Of a stretch of DNA of 64,000 nucleotides, positions 1 to 9,339 are shown in pieces. The notes beneath the pieces are model-generated. The model was not told the origin of the DNA. It made no database searches and saw only the letters and a list, made by a program, of their open reading frames with translations. How positions within the stretch are numbered: position 1 is the stretch's first letter; every line of letters begins with the position of its first letter. The stretch lies in assembly GCF_011765465.1 (NCBI RefSeq), contig NZ_CP050265.1, positions 806,001-870,000 of the forward strand. Direction: 5' to 3'. Position numbers and translations under genes: made by a program. This DNA comes from Erythrobacter sp. Lineage in GTDB: Bacteria; Pseudomonadota; Alphaproteobacteria; Sphingomonadales; Sphingomonadaceae.

Positions 1-1268
<1,268 letters not shown>

Positions 1269-1277
1269 GTTCTTCCA

Positions 1278-2468
1278 ATGACCCCCGCAGCCCGCGTTCA
1301 GGCCGCGATCGAGGTGCTCGACCTCGTGATCGAGGCGGCGAAGGGCGAGGGGGCGCCCGCCGACCGAATCCTCGCCGATTATTTCCGCGCCCGCCGCTAT
1401 GCTGGGTCCAAGGACCGCCGGGCGGTGCGCGAGCTGGTCTATGCCGCAATCCGCGCGGTCGGGCCGGTGCCGGGCAATGGCCGCGACGCCATGCTCGCCT
1501 ATGGCCGCGCGGACCCGGCCAACCACCACGTCCTTGACCTGTTCGACGGCTCGCCGCACGGCCCTGCGCCGATCGAAGCGGGCGCGATCGAGGCAAAGCC
1601 CGGCCTTGCGCCCGACTGGCTGGTGGCGGCGCTCGCCCGTTCGGGCATCGCGGGCGAGGCGGCAGCGGCGCTGATGGACCGCGCGCCGCTCGACGTGCGG
1701 GTGAACACGCTCAAGGCCGAGCGCGAGACCATCGAACTGCCTGAAAAGGGCGAACACCTCGCCGCGCCTCAGGCCGTGCGCCTTCCTTCGGGCACGCGGA
1801 TCGAGGACTGGGACGCCTGGCGCGATGGCCGGATCGAGGTGCAGGATCTGGGCAGCCAGCTCGCCTGCCTCGCCGCCGCCGCGCAGCCGGGGGAGACGGT
1901 GATCGACCTGTGCGCCGGGGCCGGTGGCAAGTCGCTCGCTCTCGCCGCCGCGATGGAGAACGCCGGCCGCTTGATCGCCTGTGACACCGACAAGCGGCGG
2001 CTCGGCAACCTCCCTCCGCGCGCCGCGCGTGCCGGAGCGGGGCTGGTCGAAACGCGCCTGCTCGATCCGGGCCGCGAGGCCGAGGGGTTGGCGGATATTG
2101 CGGGCAGTGCGGACCTTGTCCTCGTCGATGCGCCCTGTTCGGGGACGGGCACATGGCGAAGGAAGCCCGAGGCGAAGTGGCGGCTCACCCCGCGCGCGCT
2201 CGAAAACTATGCCGCGCTGCAGGACCGTCTGCTCGACATCGCGGCGGGGCTGGTGAAGCCGGGCGGGCGGATCGTCTTCGTCACCTGCTCGCTTCTCGAC
2301 GAGGAAGGCGCGAAGCGGATCGAGGCTTTCCTCGCCCGCCACGAGGGGTTCGAGGCCCCAGGCGTTAACCTTCCGCTCGGCGCGCCGCGCGGGAAAGGGT
2401 GGCGGCTCGATCCGTTCCATCACGGCACGGACGGTTTTTTCATCGCCAATTGCCTGCAGGCGTGTTAG
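1278..2468 (+). CDS. RsmB-like 16S rRNA (cytosine-C5) methyltransferase
   Basis: This is an RsmB/NOP-family class I SAM methyltransferase of 396 residues that probably makes an m5C in small-subunit rRNA. An N-terminal NusB-like helical domain (about residues 1-140) is followed by the Rossmann domain with SAM motif I (VIDLCAGAGGKS, around residue 208). Both family cysteines are present: DAPCSGTG (around 285), which releases product, and VTCSLLDEEG (around 335), which forms the covalent adduct; the family has both. The gene starts nine bases after guaB. RsmB (position 967) is the closest family by architecture, but the exact target base cannot be read from sequence. Confidence 0.87.
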   Translation: MTPAARVQAAIEVLDLVIEAAKGEGAPADRILADYFRARRYAGSKDRRAVRELVYAAIRAVGPVPGNGRDAMLAYGRADPANHHVLDLFDGSPHGPAPIEAGAIEAKPGLAPDWLVAALARSGIAGEAAAALMDRAPLDVRVNTLKAERETIELPEKGEHLAAPQAVRLPSGTRIEDWDAWRDGRIEVQDLGSQLACLAAAAQPGETVIDLCAGAGGKSLALAAAMENAGRLIACDTDKRRLGNLPPRAARAGAGLVETRLLDPGREAEGLADIAGSADLVLVDAPCSGTGTWRRKPEAKWRLTPRALENYAALQDRLLDIAAGLVKPGGRIVFVTCSLLDEEGAKRIEAFLARHEGFEAPGVNLPLGAPRGKGWRLDPFHHGTDGFFIANCLQAC

Positions 2469-2527
2469 CCATATGCCTTATGGCTGAGCCTGTCCGATCC
2501 CGGCCTGCTGCAATCAAGGAGCTGTTC

Positions 2528-3034
2528 ATGCGTTTCGCGCCCGCTGCCGCCGCCCTTTCGCTGTTCCTCGCCACCACGGCGAGCGTGACGAGCGCGGGGG
2601 ACAAGGCACCGGATGTCCGCGCCGAAGCCTTGATCCTCGAAGGGGAGGCGGCGCTTGCCGCAGGCGACACGCAGGGGGCGATCGATGCCTTCGAAGCCGC
2701 GCTTGCGGTGGACCCGGGCTACACGCCGATCTTCGTCCACCTTGCCGAGGCCGCGCGCGAAAACGGGCTCCAGGGCAAGGCGATCCGCTATTACCGCGAG
2801 GCGCTGGCCCGCGACCCTGACAATTTCGCCGCGATTTCGGGCGAAGGCGCCGCGCTGGTCGAAAAGGGCGCGATCGAAAAGGCGAAGCGCAACCTTGCGC
2901 GGCTTCAGTCGATGTGCGGCGATTCCTGCCCCGAAACGGTCGCGCTGCGCTCGACCATCGCGTCCGGAGCGAGCCGTCCGGTCGGCCAGCGGCTCGCGGT
3001 CGATACCGCCGAGGGCGGCAGCTCGGCCAACTGA
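2528..3034 (+). CDS. secreted tetratricopeptide-repeat protein
   Basis: This 168-residue protein has an N-terminal signal peptide (hydrophobic core AAAALSLFLATTA, likely cleaved near SAG/DK) and two or three TPR units. The most recognisable motif is AIDAFEAALAVDPGYTPIFVH, followed by a second unit containing ALARDPDNFAA. TPRs mediate protein contacts, here probably in the periplasm. ATG 2528 was chosen because AAGGA lies seven bases upstream and the signal peptide begins there; an in-frame ATG at 2480 would put 16 charged residues ahead of it. A Cys pair near the C-terminus (MCGDSCPE) could form a disulfide. The partner is unknown. Confidence 0.8.
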   Translation: MRFAPAAAALSLFLATTASVTSAGDKAPDVRAEALILEGEAALAAGDTQGAIDAFEAALAVDPGYTPIFVHLAEAARENGLQGKAIRYYREALARDPDNFAAISGEGAALVEKGAIEKAKRNLARLQSMCGDSCPETVALRSTIASGASRPVGQRLAVDTAEGGSSAN

Positions 3035-3049
3035 GCACGCACCGCACCC

Positions 3050-3724
3050 GTGCTGACGCTGCACCATCTCGAATATTCGCAGAGCTTCCGCATCCTCTGG
3101 CTGCTGGAAGAACTCGGCGCCGAATACGAGCTGAAGACCTACAAGCGCGATCCCGAGACGAACCTCGCGCCCGATGACTACAAGGCCTTGTCGCCGCTCG
3201 GCACTGCGCCGGTCGTCACCGATGGCGACCTTGTCCTCGCGGAGAGCAACGCGATCATCGACTACATTCTCGATTCGCACCCGGACAGCCCGTTGCGCCC
3301 TGCACCCGGCACCCCGGACCGGGCGCGTCACCTGTTCTGGTTCCATGCGGCGCAGGGCTCGCTGATGAGCATTCAGGGTGTCGCCATGGTTCTAACCCTG
3401 CTCGAAAGCCGCACGCCCTGGCCCATCAGCGCGCTGCTGAAGGCGATCTTCGGGCAGGTGCGCAAGCTGTTCGTCAACCCGCGGATGGATGCGCTGTTCG
3501 GCCAGATGGAAAAGGATCTAGGTGAAAAGCCCTTCTTCGGCGGGGACACCCTGACCGCCGCCGACATCACGCTGGTCTATCCCATGTTCGCCGCGCGCGA
3601 CAAAGGGGCGTTCGAATTGGGCTATCCCAATATCGGCAAGTGGTTCGACCGCGTCGAGGCGATGGACAGCTTTAAGGCCGCGCGGGCGAAGGATGACCGC
3701 GATTCCATCATTTTCCGCTTCTAG
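3050..3724 (+). CDS. glutathione S-transferase family protein
   Basis: This 224-residue cytosolic GST-like protein has an N-terminal thioredoxin-fold domain (about 1-80), with the SxS region HLEYSQSFRILWLLEEL and the glutathione-contacting ESNAIIDYI motif. A helical C-terminal domain follows, with the conserved GGDTLTAADITLVYP segment. It probably conjugates or reduces small electrophiles with glutathione; no substrate can be assigned. The start is GTG at 3050, 15 bases after the TPR gene. Its TAG stop (3722-3724) overlaps the oppositely oriented stop of rppH in the palindrome CTAG. Confidence 0.9.
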   Translation: MLTLHHLEYSQSFRILWLLEELGAEYELKTYKRDPETNLAPDDYKALSPLGTAPVVTDGDLVLAESNAIIDYILDSHPDSPLRPAPGTPDRARHLFWFHAAQGSLMSIQGVAMVLTLLESRTPWPISALLKAIFGQVRKLFVNPRMDALFGQMEKDLGEKPFFGGDTLTAADITLVYPMFAARDKGAFELGYPNIGKWFDRVEAMDSFKAARAKDDRDSIIFRF

Positions 3725-4212
3725 CCGCGCAGGTGGTCGCGGAATTCCTCGAGGATTTCACGGTAGACCTGCCGCTTGAACGGGATGATGAGTTCGGGCA
3801 GCTGCTCGGGCTCGATCCAGCGATACTCGTTGAATTCGGGCGGGTCGTGCGCCTCGAGGTCGATATCGGCCTCGCTCCCGAGGAATCTGCCGAGGAACCA
3901 GTGCTGCTCCTGCCCGCGGTATTTCCCCTTCCACACCTTGCCCAGAAGTTCGGGCGGCAGGTCGTAGCGCAAGGGCCGGGAAGCGGGCGCGATGATCTCG
4001 ACGAGATCGGGCGTGATGCCCGTCTCCTCGCCCAGTTCGCGCAGGGCGGCGACCTGTTTGTCCTCGCCCGGATCGATCCCGCCCTGCGGCATCTGCCACA
4101 TCCCGTGCGCGCGCTTTTCGATCCGCTGGCCGACGAAGACGCGGTTCTCGGCATTGAGCAGCATGAAGCCCGCGCAGGGGCGATAGGGCAGGTCGTCCGG
4201 GGAAAGGGTCAT
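3721..4212 (-). CDS. rppH: RNA pyrophosphohydrolase (Nudix)
   Basis: This enzyme removes pyrophosphate from 5'-triphosphorylated RNA (and possibly dinucleoside polyphosphates), which starts 5'-dependent mRNA decay. The protein is 163 residues. The opening YRPCAGFMLLN and the full Nudix box GGIDPGEDKQVAALRELGEETG place it in the RppH/IalA branch. ATG 4212 is preferred over the in-frame TTG one codon upstream. The gene begins three bases after the stop of the esterase gene, so the two form an operon. Its stop overlaps the GST stop. Confidence 0.93.
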   Translation of the reverse strand: MTLSPDDLPYRPCAGFMLLNAENRVFVGQRIEKRAHGMWQMPQGGIDPGEDKQVAALRELGEETGITPDLVEIIAPASRPLRYDLPPELLGKVWKGKYRGQEQHWFLGRFLGSEADIDLEAHDPPEFNEYRWIEPEQLPELIIPFKRQVYREILEEFRDHLRG

Positions 4213-4215
4213 CAA

Positions 4216-5160
4216 TCAGGCTCCGAGCATGAATTTCATCGCCGCGACGACCCGTTCAAGGTCGGCCTGGGTGCTGGGCACGGCCTGGCGCAGGTTGGTA
4301 AAGGAATGGGTGACGCCCTCGATCTCGAGGAAGACGTGCGACCGGCCCGCCTCAGCCAGAGCCTTCGCGTATTCGCGGCCCGAATCGCGAATGGGATCGA
4401 GGCTCGCGGTGACGATCACCGTGGGCGGCGCGCTGGCGTGGTCGCCGAGGATGGGGAAGGCGCGCGCGTCCGCTCGGTCGCCCTGATAGGCGGCATCGAA
4501 GAATTCGACTGCCGCCCTGGTCAGCACGAAGCCCTCGGCAAAGGCTTCGAGGCTGGCGGAGCCAATCGCGTCGGCGGCGAGCGGGAAGAGCGGGACCTGC
4601 AACGCCACCGGCACTTCGGCGGGGTTGGCGGCGAGCAATTGCCCGACCGCGATGGTCGCCGTGCCCCCGGCGCTGTCGCCGATCGTGACAAGCCCGGTCG
4701 CCTCGCGGCCCAGTTCTGCCGGGCTGCCCGCGACCCAGCGCGCCGCCGCCTCGCAATCCTCGATCGCCGCGGGGAAGGGCGCTTCGGGCGCGCGGCGGTA
4801 ATGCGTCGCGACCACCGGCAGGCCGAGCAGCGCGGCAAGTTCGGTGCACAGCGCGTGGTGCGTCTCGAGATCGCCGATGACGAAGCCGCCGCCGTGGAAG
4901 AAGGTCACGACCGGGCCGGGCGCGCGGTTTTCGCGTGCGTCGTAGAGCCTGAGCGGAATATCGCCCGCAGGGCCGGGGCAGGAAAGGTCGCGGATGACGG
5001 CAAGTTCGCGCGCGGGCTTGTCTGCCATGGCATGAAGGGCCACGTAGCTTGCGCGCGCTTCCTCGAGGGTCATATCGGCGATCGCCGGACCCTCCATGGC
5101 GGCGAGCGCATCGAGGAAGGCCTTCATGTCGGGCCGGACGTAGGGGGCGGCTTGGCTCAT
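4216..5160 (-). CDS. alpha/beta hydrolase, hormone-sensitive-lipase (family IV) esterase
   Basis: This is a 314-residue carboxylesterase of the HSL family. Visible motifs are the oxyanion-hole HGGGF, the nucleophile elbow GDSAGG, an Asp in TASLDPIRDSG and a His in GVTHSF, which together complete the Ser-Asp-His triad. Such enzymes hydrolyse short-chain acyl esters or xenobiotic esters in the cytosol; the natural substrate is unknown. ATG 5160 has a GGGAGAG ribosome-binding site upstream; an upstream in-frame extension looks non-coding. It leads the two-gene operon with rppH and is divergent from the membrane-protein gene at 5271. Confidence 0.92.
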   Translation of the reverse strand: MSQAAPYVRPDMKAFLDALAAMEGPAIADMTLEEARASYVALHAMADKPARELAVIRDLSCPGPAGDIPLRLYDARENRAPGPVVTFFHGGGFVIGDLETHHALCTELAALLGLPVVATHYRRAPEAPFPAAIEDCEAAARWVAGSPAELGREATGLVTIGDSAGGTATIAVGQLLAANPAEVPVALQVPLFPLAADAIGSASLEAFAEGFVLTRAAVEFFDAAYQGDRADARAFPILGDHASAPPTVIVTASLDPIRDSGREYAKALAEAGRSHVFLEIEGVTHSFTNLRQAVPSTQADLERVVAAMKFMLGA

Positions 5161-5270
5161 TTGGGTTTCTCTCTCCCTGTTTCGTCCCGCGCTGATAGGC
5201 CGGGGCGGCACGCATTTCCACCGGCCAATCGCACAGGCCGCACACACGAAGAGGTTTACGCGAAGCGCGC

Positions 5271-5651
5271 ATGAAATATTCGGTCAGGACACGTTCGCGG
5301 CTGCCGCTGCTTTTCGCGCCGAGCGCGATGTTCGTGGCCTATTTCCTGCCGCTAGCGAACCAGGTGCAGACCGGCATCTTCGGCATTGCGGTGGGCGCGC
5401 TCGCCGGTTTCGCCGCGCGCGGCAGCATCGAGCGACGGTTCGATCCCGCCGATGCCCCGGCAAGCGTCAAGCGCCGGATCGTGGTCGCGCTGGCCCTGTC
5501 CAAGCTGGTCTTCGGCCTGCTCTTGATGCTGCTCAGCATCCTCGCCTTCGCCGACTGGCTGGCGACGCCGTTCACCGTGCTCGGCGGCTACCTTGCCGGG
5601 ACGACCGCAGCGACGCCGGTTTCGGCGCGCGCCTTCGAGGCTCGTAGCTAG
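5271..5651 (+). CDS. small multi-spanning membrane protein, unknown function
   Basis: This protein has 126 residues with about four hydrophobic segments: LLFAPSAMFVAYFLPLA, GIFGIAVGALAGFAA, VVALALSKLVFGLLLMLLSI and FTVLGGYLAGTTAA. A basic N-terminus (KYSVRTRSR) suggests a cytoplasmic start. No family is recognised. It opens a plus-strand run of closely spaced genes, the next starting 19 bases after its stop. The ribosome-binding site is weak. Its codon usage matches its neighbours, which supports it being a real gene. Confidence 0.65.
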   Translation: MKYSVRTRSRLPLLFAPSAMFVAYFLPLANQVQTGIFGIAVGALAGFAARGSIERRFDPADAPASVKRRIVVALALSKLVFGLLLMLLSILAFADWLATPFTVLGGYLAGTTAATPVSARAFEARS

Positions 5652-5670
5652 GCGAGGGGCGGGGGGCGGC

Positions 5671-6624
5671 ATGGACAATATCACTCACAGCCTCGTCGGC
5701 GCGCTCATCGGGCAGGCGGGGCTCAAGCGCCGCACCGGGCTTGCCATGCCCGCGCTCGTCATCGGGGCGAACCTGCCCGATGTGGACGCGGCGTGCTTCT
5801 TCTGGCTCGACGGGGCCGAGCATCTCGGCTTCCGGCGCGGGATCACCCACGGGCCTTTCGCATGGGCGCTGCTGCCGCTGGTGCTGGCTCTAGCGCTGTG
5901 GGCCTTCGACCGCTGGCAGGACAAGCGCGGGACCCGGCCCGATGGGCGCGCTCCGGTCGATTTCGGCTGGCTTTACTGGCTCTCGCTGATCGGCTGCCTG
6001 ACCCATCCCGCGCTCGACTGGCTCAACGTCTACGGCATCCGCCTGTTCGAGCCGTTCTCGAGCCAGTGGTTCTACGGCGACACGCTGTTCATCCTCGATG
6101 TCTGGCTGTGGGCGCTGCTGGGCGTGTCGCTGTGGCGCTCGCGCCGGACCGAGAAGCGCGGCGGGGCGGGGCGGGGCGAACTCGCAGCGCAGGTCGGTCT
6201 GGGGCTCATGCTGCTCTATGTCGCGTTCAACGGCCTGCTGTCGGACTATGCCGCCTATCACCGCGCCAAGCTCTACGATCCCGAACCCGAGATCGCGATC
6301 GCCTCGCCCGTGCCGCTGCTCTTCTGGGAGCGCGAGCGGATCATCCGATCGGGCGGCCGCTGGTATTCGACCGCGTGGGAAGGCGAGCCTTTCGCCAATG
6401 GCTATTTCGCGCCCGCGGCGACGGTGTGCCGCATTCCCGCCGATGCCGCGGAGGCTTCGGACGAGGCGCGCGCCTTCCTGTTCTGGTCGCGCGCGCCCTT
6501 CGCCGAGAAGGCGGCAGACGGCTCGGTCATCCTGCGCGATGCGCGCTTTTACGACCCGCGCGCGCGCGACCGCTTCAGCGTCGCGCTTCCAAGCCACAAA
6601 TGTGAGGAACTGGATGACGAGTGA
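5671..6624 (+). CDS. YdjM/DUF457-type inner-membrane metal-dependent hydrolase
   Basis: This 317-residue integral membrane protein belongs to the family called membrane-bound metal-dependent hydrolases. The N-terminal metal-ligand motifs are visible: NITHSLVG, ANLPDVD and RRGITHG, followed by several membrane helices and a soluble C-terminal domain. The family is conserved but no substrate has been firmly established. ATG 5671 follows a purine-rich stretch (GAGGGGCGGGGGG). The stop lies 15 bases before the photolyase gene, so the two are probably co-transcribed. Confidence 0.8.
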   Translation: MDNITHSLVGALIGQAGLKRRTGLAMPALVIGANLPDVDAACFFWLDGAEHLGFRRGITHGPFAWALLPLVLALALWAFDRWQDKRGTRPDGRAPVDFGWLYWLSLIGCLTHPALDWLNVYGIRLFEPFSSQWFYGDTLFILDVWLWALLGVSLWRSRRTEKRGGAGRGELAAQVGLGLMLLYVAFNGLLSDYAAYHRAKLYDPEPEIAIASPVPLLFWERERIIRSGGRWYSTAWEGEPFANGYFAPAATVCRIPADAAEASDEARAFLFWSRAPFAEKAADGSVILRDARFYDPRARDRFSVALPSHKCEELDDE

Positions 6625-6639
6625 TGCGCTTTTGCCGGC

Positions 6640-8031
6640 ATGAGTGACGTCCAGATCGTATGGCTGCGGCGCGATTTGCGCATGGCCGACAACCCCGCCC
6701 TTTACGAAGCCGCCCGGAAAGGCCCGGTCTGCGCGGTCTACGTGCTCGACGATGCCGCCGCGGGCCACCACGCCATGGGCGGGGCCTCGCGCTGGTGGCT
6801 GCACCATTCGCTCGAAAGCTTGTCGAAGAGTTTCGGCAAGCGCAACGCGAAGATCGTCCTGCGGCGCGGCGATGCGGTGGAGGAATTGTGCAAGGTCGCC
6901 GAGGCGCTGGGCACGCGTGCCGTCCACGCCAATCGTCATTACGAGCCTTGGTGGAGGAAAGCGCAAGGCGCGCTCTCCGAAAAGCTCGACCTGACGCTCC
7001 ACGATGGCAATTACCTCTTCCCGGCGGGCCACGTGACGACCGGATCGGGCGAGCCCTACAAGATCTTCACGCCCTTCTACAAAGCGATGCGCGCCCAGTT
7101 TCCGCCGCGCGACGTGGTGCCCGAGCCCGAGACCCTGTCCTCGCCCGACGACTGGCCCGATAGCGACGACCTTTCCGACTGGAAGCTGCTCCCGACGAAA
7201 CCCGACTGGTCGGGCGGCATCCGCGATTTCTGGGAAGTCGGCGAGGAAGCGGCCCACGCCCGCCTCGCCGAATGGGAGGACCACGTCTCCGACTATGAGG
7301 CGAAGCGCAACCTTCCGAGCGTCGACGGCTCCTCGCGCCTGTCGCCGCATCTCCACCACGGCGAGATCACCCCGGTGCAGGTCTGGCACGCCCTGAAGCA
7401 CCACCGCTCGGAAGGCTGGCAGAGCTTCGAGAGCGAGCTGGTCTGGCGCGACTACGCGCAGAACGTCATCTGCCAGTTTCCCGCCTATGGCAGCCGCAAT
7501 TACCGCGAGGACTACGACGACCTCCAGTGGCGCGATCCGCACGATGACGAGGCCGCCGCGCGCGACCTGAAGGCATGGCAGAAGGGCAGGACCGGCTACC
7601 CTATCGTCGATGCCGGGATGCGCCAGCTTTGGGAGACCGGCTGGATGCACAACCGCGTGCGCATGATCACCGCGAGCTTTCTCATCAAGCACCTGCTGAT
7701 CGACTGGCGCGAGGGCGAGAAGTGGTTCTGGGACTGCCTGGTCGATGCCGATTACGGCTCGAACTCCGTCAACTGGCAATGGAATTCGGGCACGGGGGTC
7801 GATTCCAATATGTTCGTGCGGATCATGGCTCCGCTTTCCCAGAGCGAGAAGTTCGACGCGGCGGGCTATATCCGCCGCTACGTCCCCGAATTGGCCGGGC
7901 TCGACGAACCGGCGATCCACGATCCCGAGGCGCACGGCTGCCGCCCGAAAGGCTATCCGCGCAAGATCATCGCCCACAAGGCCGGGCGCGAGCGGGCGCT
8001 GTCGGCCTACAAGGCGATGAAGGGCGAATAG
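6640..8031 (+). CDS. phr: deoxyribodipyrimidine photolyase
   Basis: This 463-residue flavoprotein is of the photolyase/cryptochrome family and probably repairs cyclobutane pyrimidine dimers with blue light. The N-terminal antenna-binding alpha/beta domain starts VWLRRDLRMADNPAL. The helical FAD domain carries SRLSPHLHHGEI, ELVWRDYAQ, GYPIVDAGMRQLWETGWMHNR and WQWNSGTG, the class I FAD and DNA-contact motifs. Length and motifs fit an active CPD photolyase. It precedes a cyclopropane synthase-like gene, a pairing also seen among light/singlet-oxygen-response genes of other alphaproteobacteria. Confidence 0.93.
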   Translation: MSDVQIVWLRRDLRMADNPALYEAARKGPVCAVYVLDDAAAGHHAMGGASRWWLHHSLESLSKSFGKRNAKIVLRRGDAVEELCKVAEALGTRAVHANRHYEPWWRKAQGALSEKLDLTLHDGNYLFPAGHVTTGSGEPYKIFTPFYKAMRAQFPPRDVVPEPETLSSPDDWPDSDDLSDWKLLPTKPDWSGGIRDFWEVGEEAAHARLAEWEDHVSDYEAKRNLPSVDGSSRLSPHLHHGEITPVQVWHALKHHRSEGWQSFESELVWRDYAQNVICQFPAYGSRNYREDYDDLQWRDPHDDEAAARDLKAWQKGRTGYPIVDAGMRQLWETGWMHNRVRMITASFLIKHLLIDWREGEKWFWDCLVDADYGSNSVNWQWNSGTGVDSNMFVRIMAPLSQSEKFDAAGYIRRYVPELAGLDEPAIHDPEAHGCRPKGYPRKIIAHKAGRERALSAYKAMKGE

Positions 8032-8093
8032 CGCAGGCAATCTGCGATTGACCCGGCTTGCCCCCGTCCGCGCGGCGAGCCTATGACGGCGCC

Positions 8094-9329
8094 ATGAAGG
8101 CGGGAGAGATCAGAGGCGAGCGGCTGCTTGCCGGCGGAGCGCGCTTCGCGCCGTCGGCTTCTTCCCTCGCGCGCCTACTCGCGCCGTTCTTCCGCACCGT
8201 GCTCGACCGCATCCATTCTGGGCTGGCGACGGGCTCGCTGCTGGCGCACCTTCCCGACGGCACGACCCGCCTGCTTGGCGGCCATGCTCCGGGTTTCGAG
8301 GTCGAGGTCCGGCTCAAGGACTGGCGCGCGCTGGTGCGGCTGGCGACGCAGGGCTCGATCGGCTGGTACCGTGCCTACGAGGCGGGCGAATGGGAGGCGA
8401 GCGACATGGTCGCGCTTTTCGCGCTGTTCGCAGGCAATGCCCGCACGCTGGGCGGGACGGCGCGCTCTTCCGGCCTGTTCCGGCTGATCGCCCGCGCCGC
8501 GCACCGCCTCAACCGCAACAGCCGCGCAGGCGCGGCGCGCAACATCGCCGCGCATTACGACCTCGGCAATGATTTCTACGCCGCCTGGCTCGACGAAAGC
8601 ATGACCTATTCGAGCGCGCTCGCGCCCGGCAAGGACGGCCTCGAAGCCGCCCAGAGGCGTAAGCTCGATACAATCGCCGCGCGGCTCGGCAGACCTGCCA
8701 GCGTGCTCGAAATCGGCTGCGGTTGGGGCAGCCTCGCACAGCGGCTCGCCGAGGACGGGGCGAAGGTGACGGCGATCAGCCTCAGCCGCGAACAGCTCGA
8801 TTGGGCGCGGGCAGGGCGCCCCGGCACGATCGATTTCCGCCTGCAGGATTACCGTGACGTCACCGGGCAGTATGACGCCATAGCCAGCGTCGAAATGGTC
8901 GAGGCGCTGGGGCGCGAATACTGGGCTGCGTTCATGGATTGTATCTCAGGCTGCCTGAAGCCCGGCGGGCGCGCGGCGATCCAGTATATCTCGATGGCCG
9001 ACGACCTGTTCGAAACCTATGCCGCTAGCGCCGATTTCATACAGGCCTATGTCTTTCCCGGCGGGCTCCTCATCAGGACGAGCGAATTCCGCCGCCTCGC
9101 CAAGGAGCGCGGCCTCCAGTGGTGCAACCAGTCGGATTTCGGGCAGGACTATGCCGAAACGCTGCGGTTGTGGCGCGAGCGCTTCGACGCCGCTGTGGAC
9201 GAGGCCCGCCTGCCCGGCGGGTGCGACGATCGCTTTATCCGGCTCTGGCGCTATTACCTCGCCTATTGCGAAGGCGGCTTTCGCGCCGGGACCATAGATG
9301 TGCACCAGGTAACGCTGGTGAAGGAATGA
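8094..9329 (+). CDS. cyclopropane-fatty-acyl-phospholipid synthase family methyltransferase
   Basis: This SAM-dependent enzyme has 411 residues and probably methylenates unsaturated acyl chains of membrane phospholipids. Family marks are HYDLGNDFYAAWLD with MTYSSA, the SAM motif VLEIGCGWGSLA, FRLQDYRD, and the C-terminal WRYYLAYCEGGFRAG. The N-terminal domain (about 1-130) is lipid-binding in the family. ATG 8094 is preferred over a TTG at 8058 because homology begins near there. It is 62 bases after the photolyase gene and 10 bases before the serine hydrolase gene. Confidence 0.9.
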   Translation: MKAGEIRGERLLAGGARFAPSASSLARLLAPFFRTVLDRIHSGLATGSLLAHLPDGTTRLLGGHAPGFEVEVRLKDWRALVRLATQGSIGWYRAYEAGEWEASDMVALFALFAGNARTLGGTARSSGLFRLIARAAHRLNRNSRAGAARNIAAHYDLGNDFYAAWLDESMTYSSALAPGKDGLEAAQRRKLDTIAARLGRPASVLEIGCGWGSLAQRLAEDGAKVTAISLSREQLDWARAGRPGTIDFRLQDYRDVTGQYDAIASVEMVEALGREYWAAFMDCISGCLKPGGRAAIQYISMADDLFETYAASADFIQAYVFPGGLLIRTSEFRRLAKERGLQWCNQSDFGQDYAETLRLWRERFDAAVDEARLPGGCDDRFIRLWRYYLAYCEGGFRAGTIDVHQVTLVKE

Positions 9330-9339
9330 GAGAGAGGGG

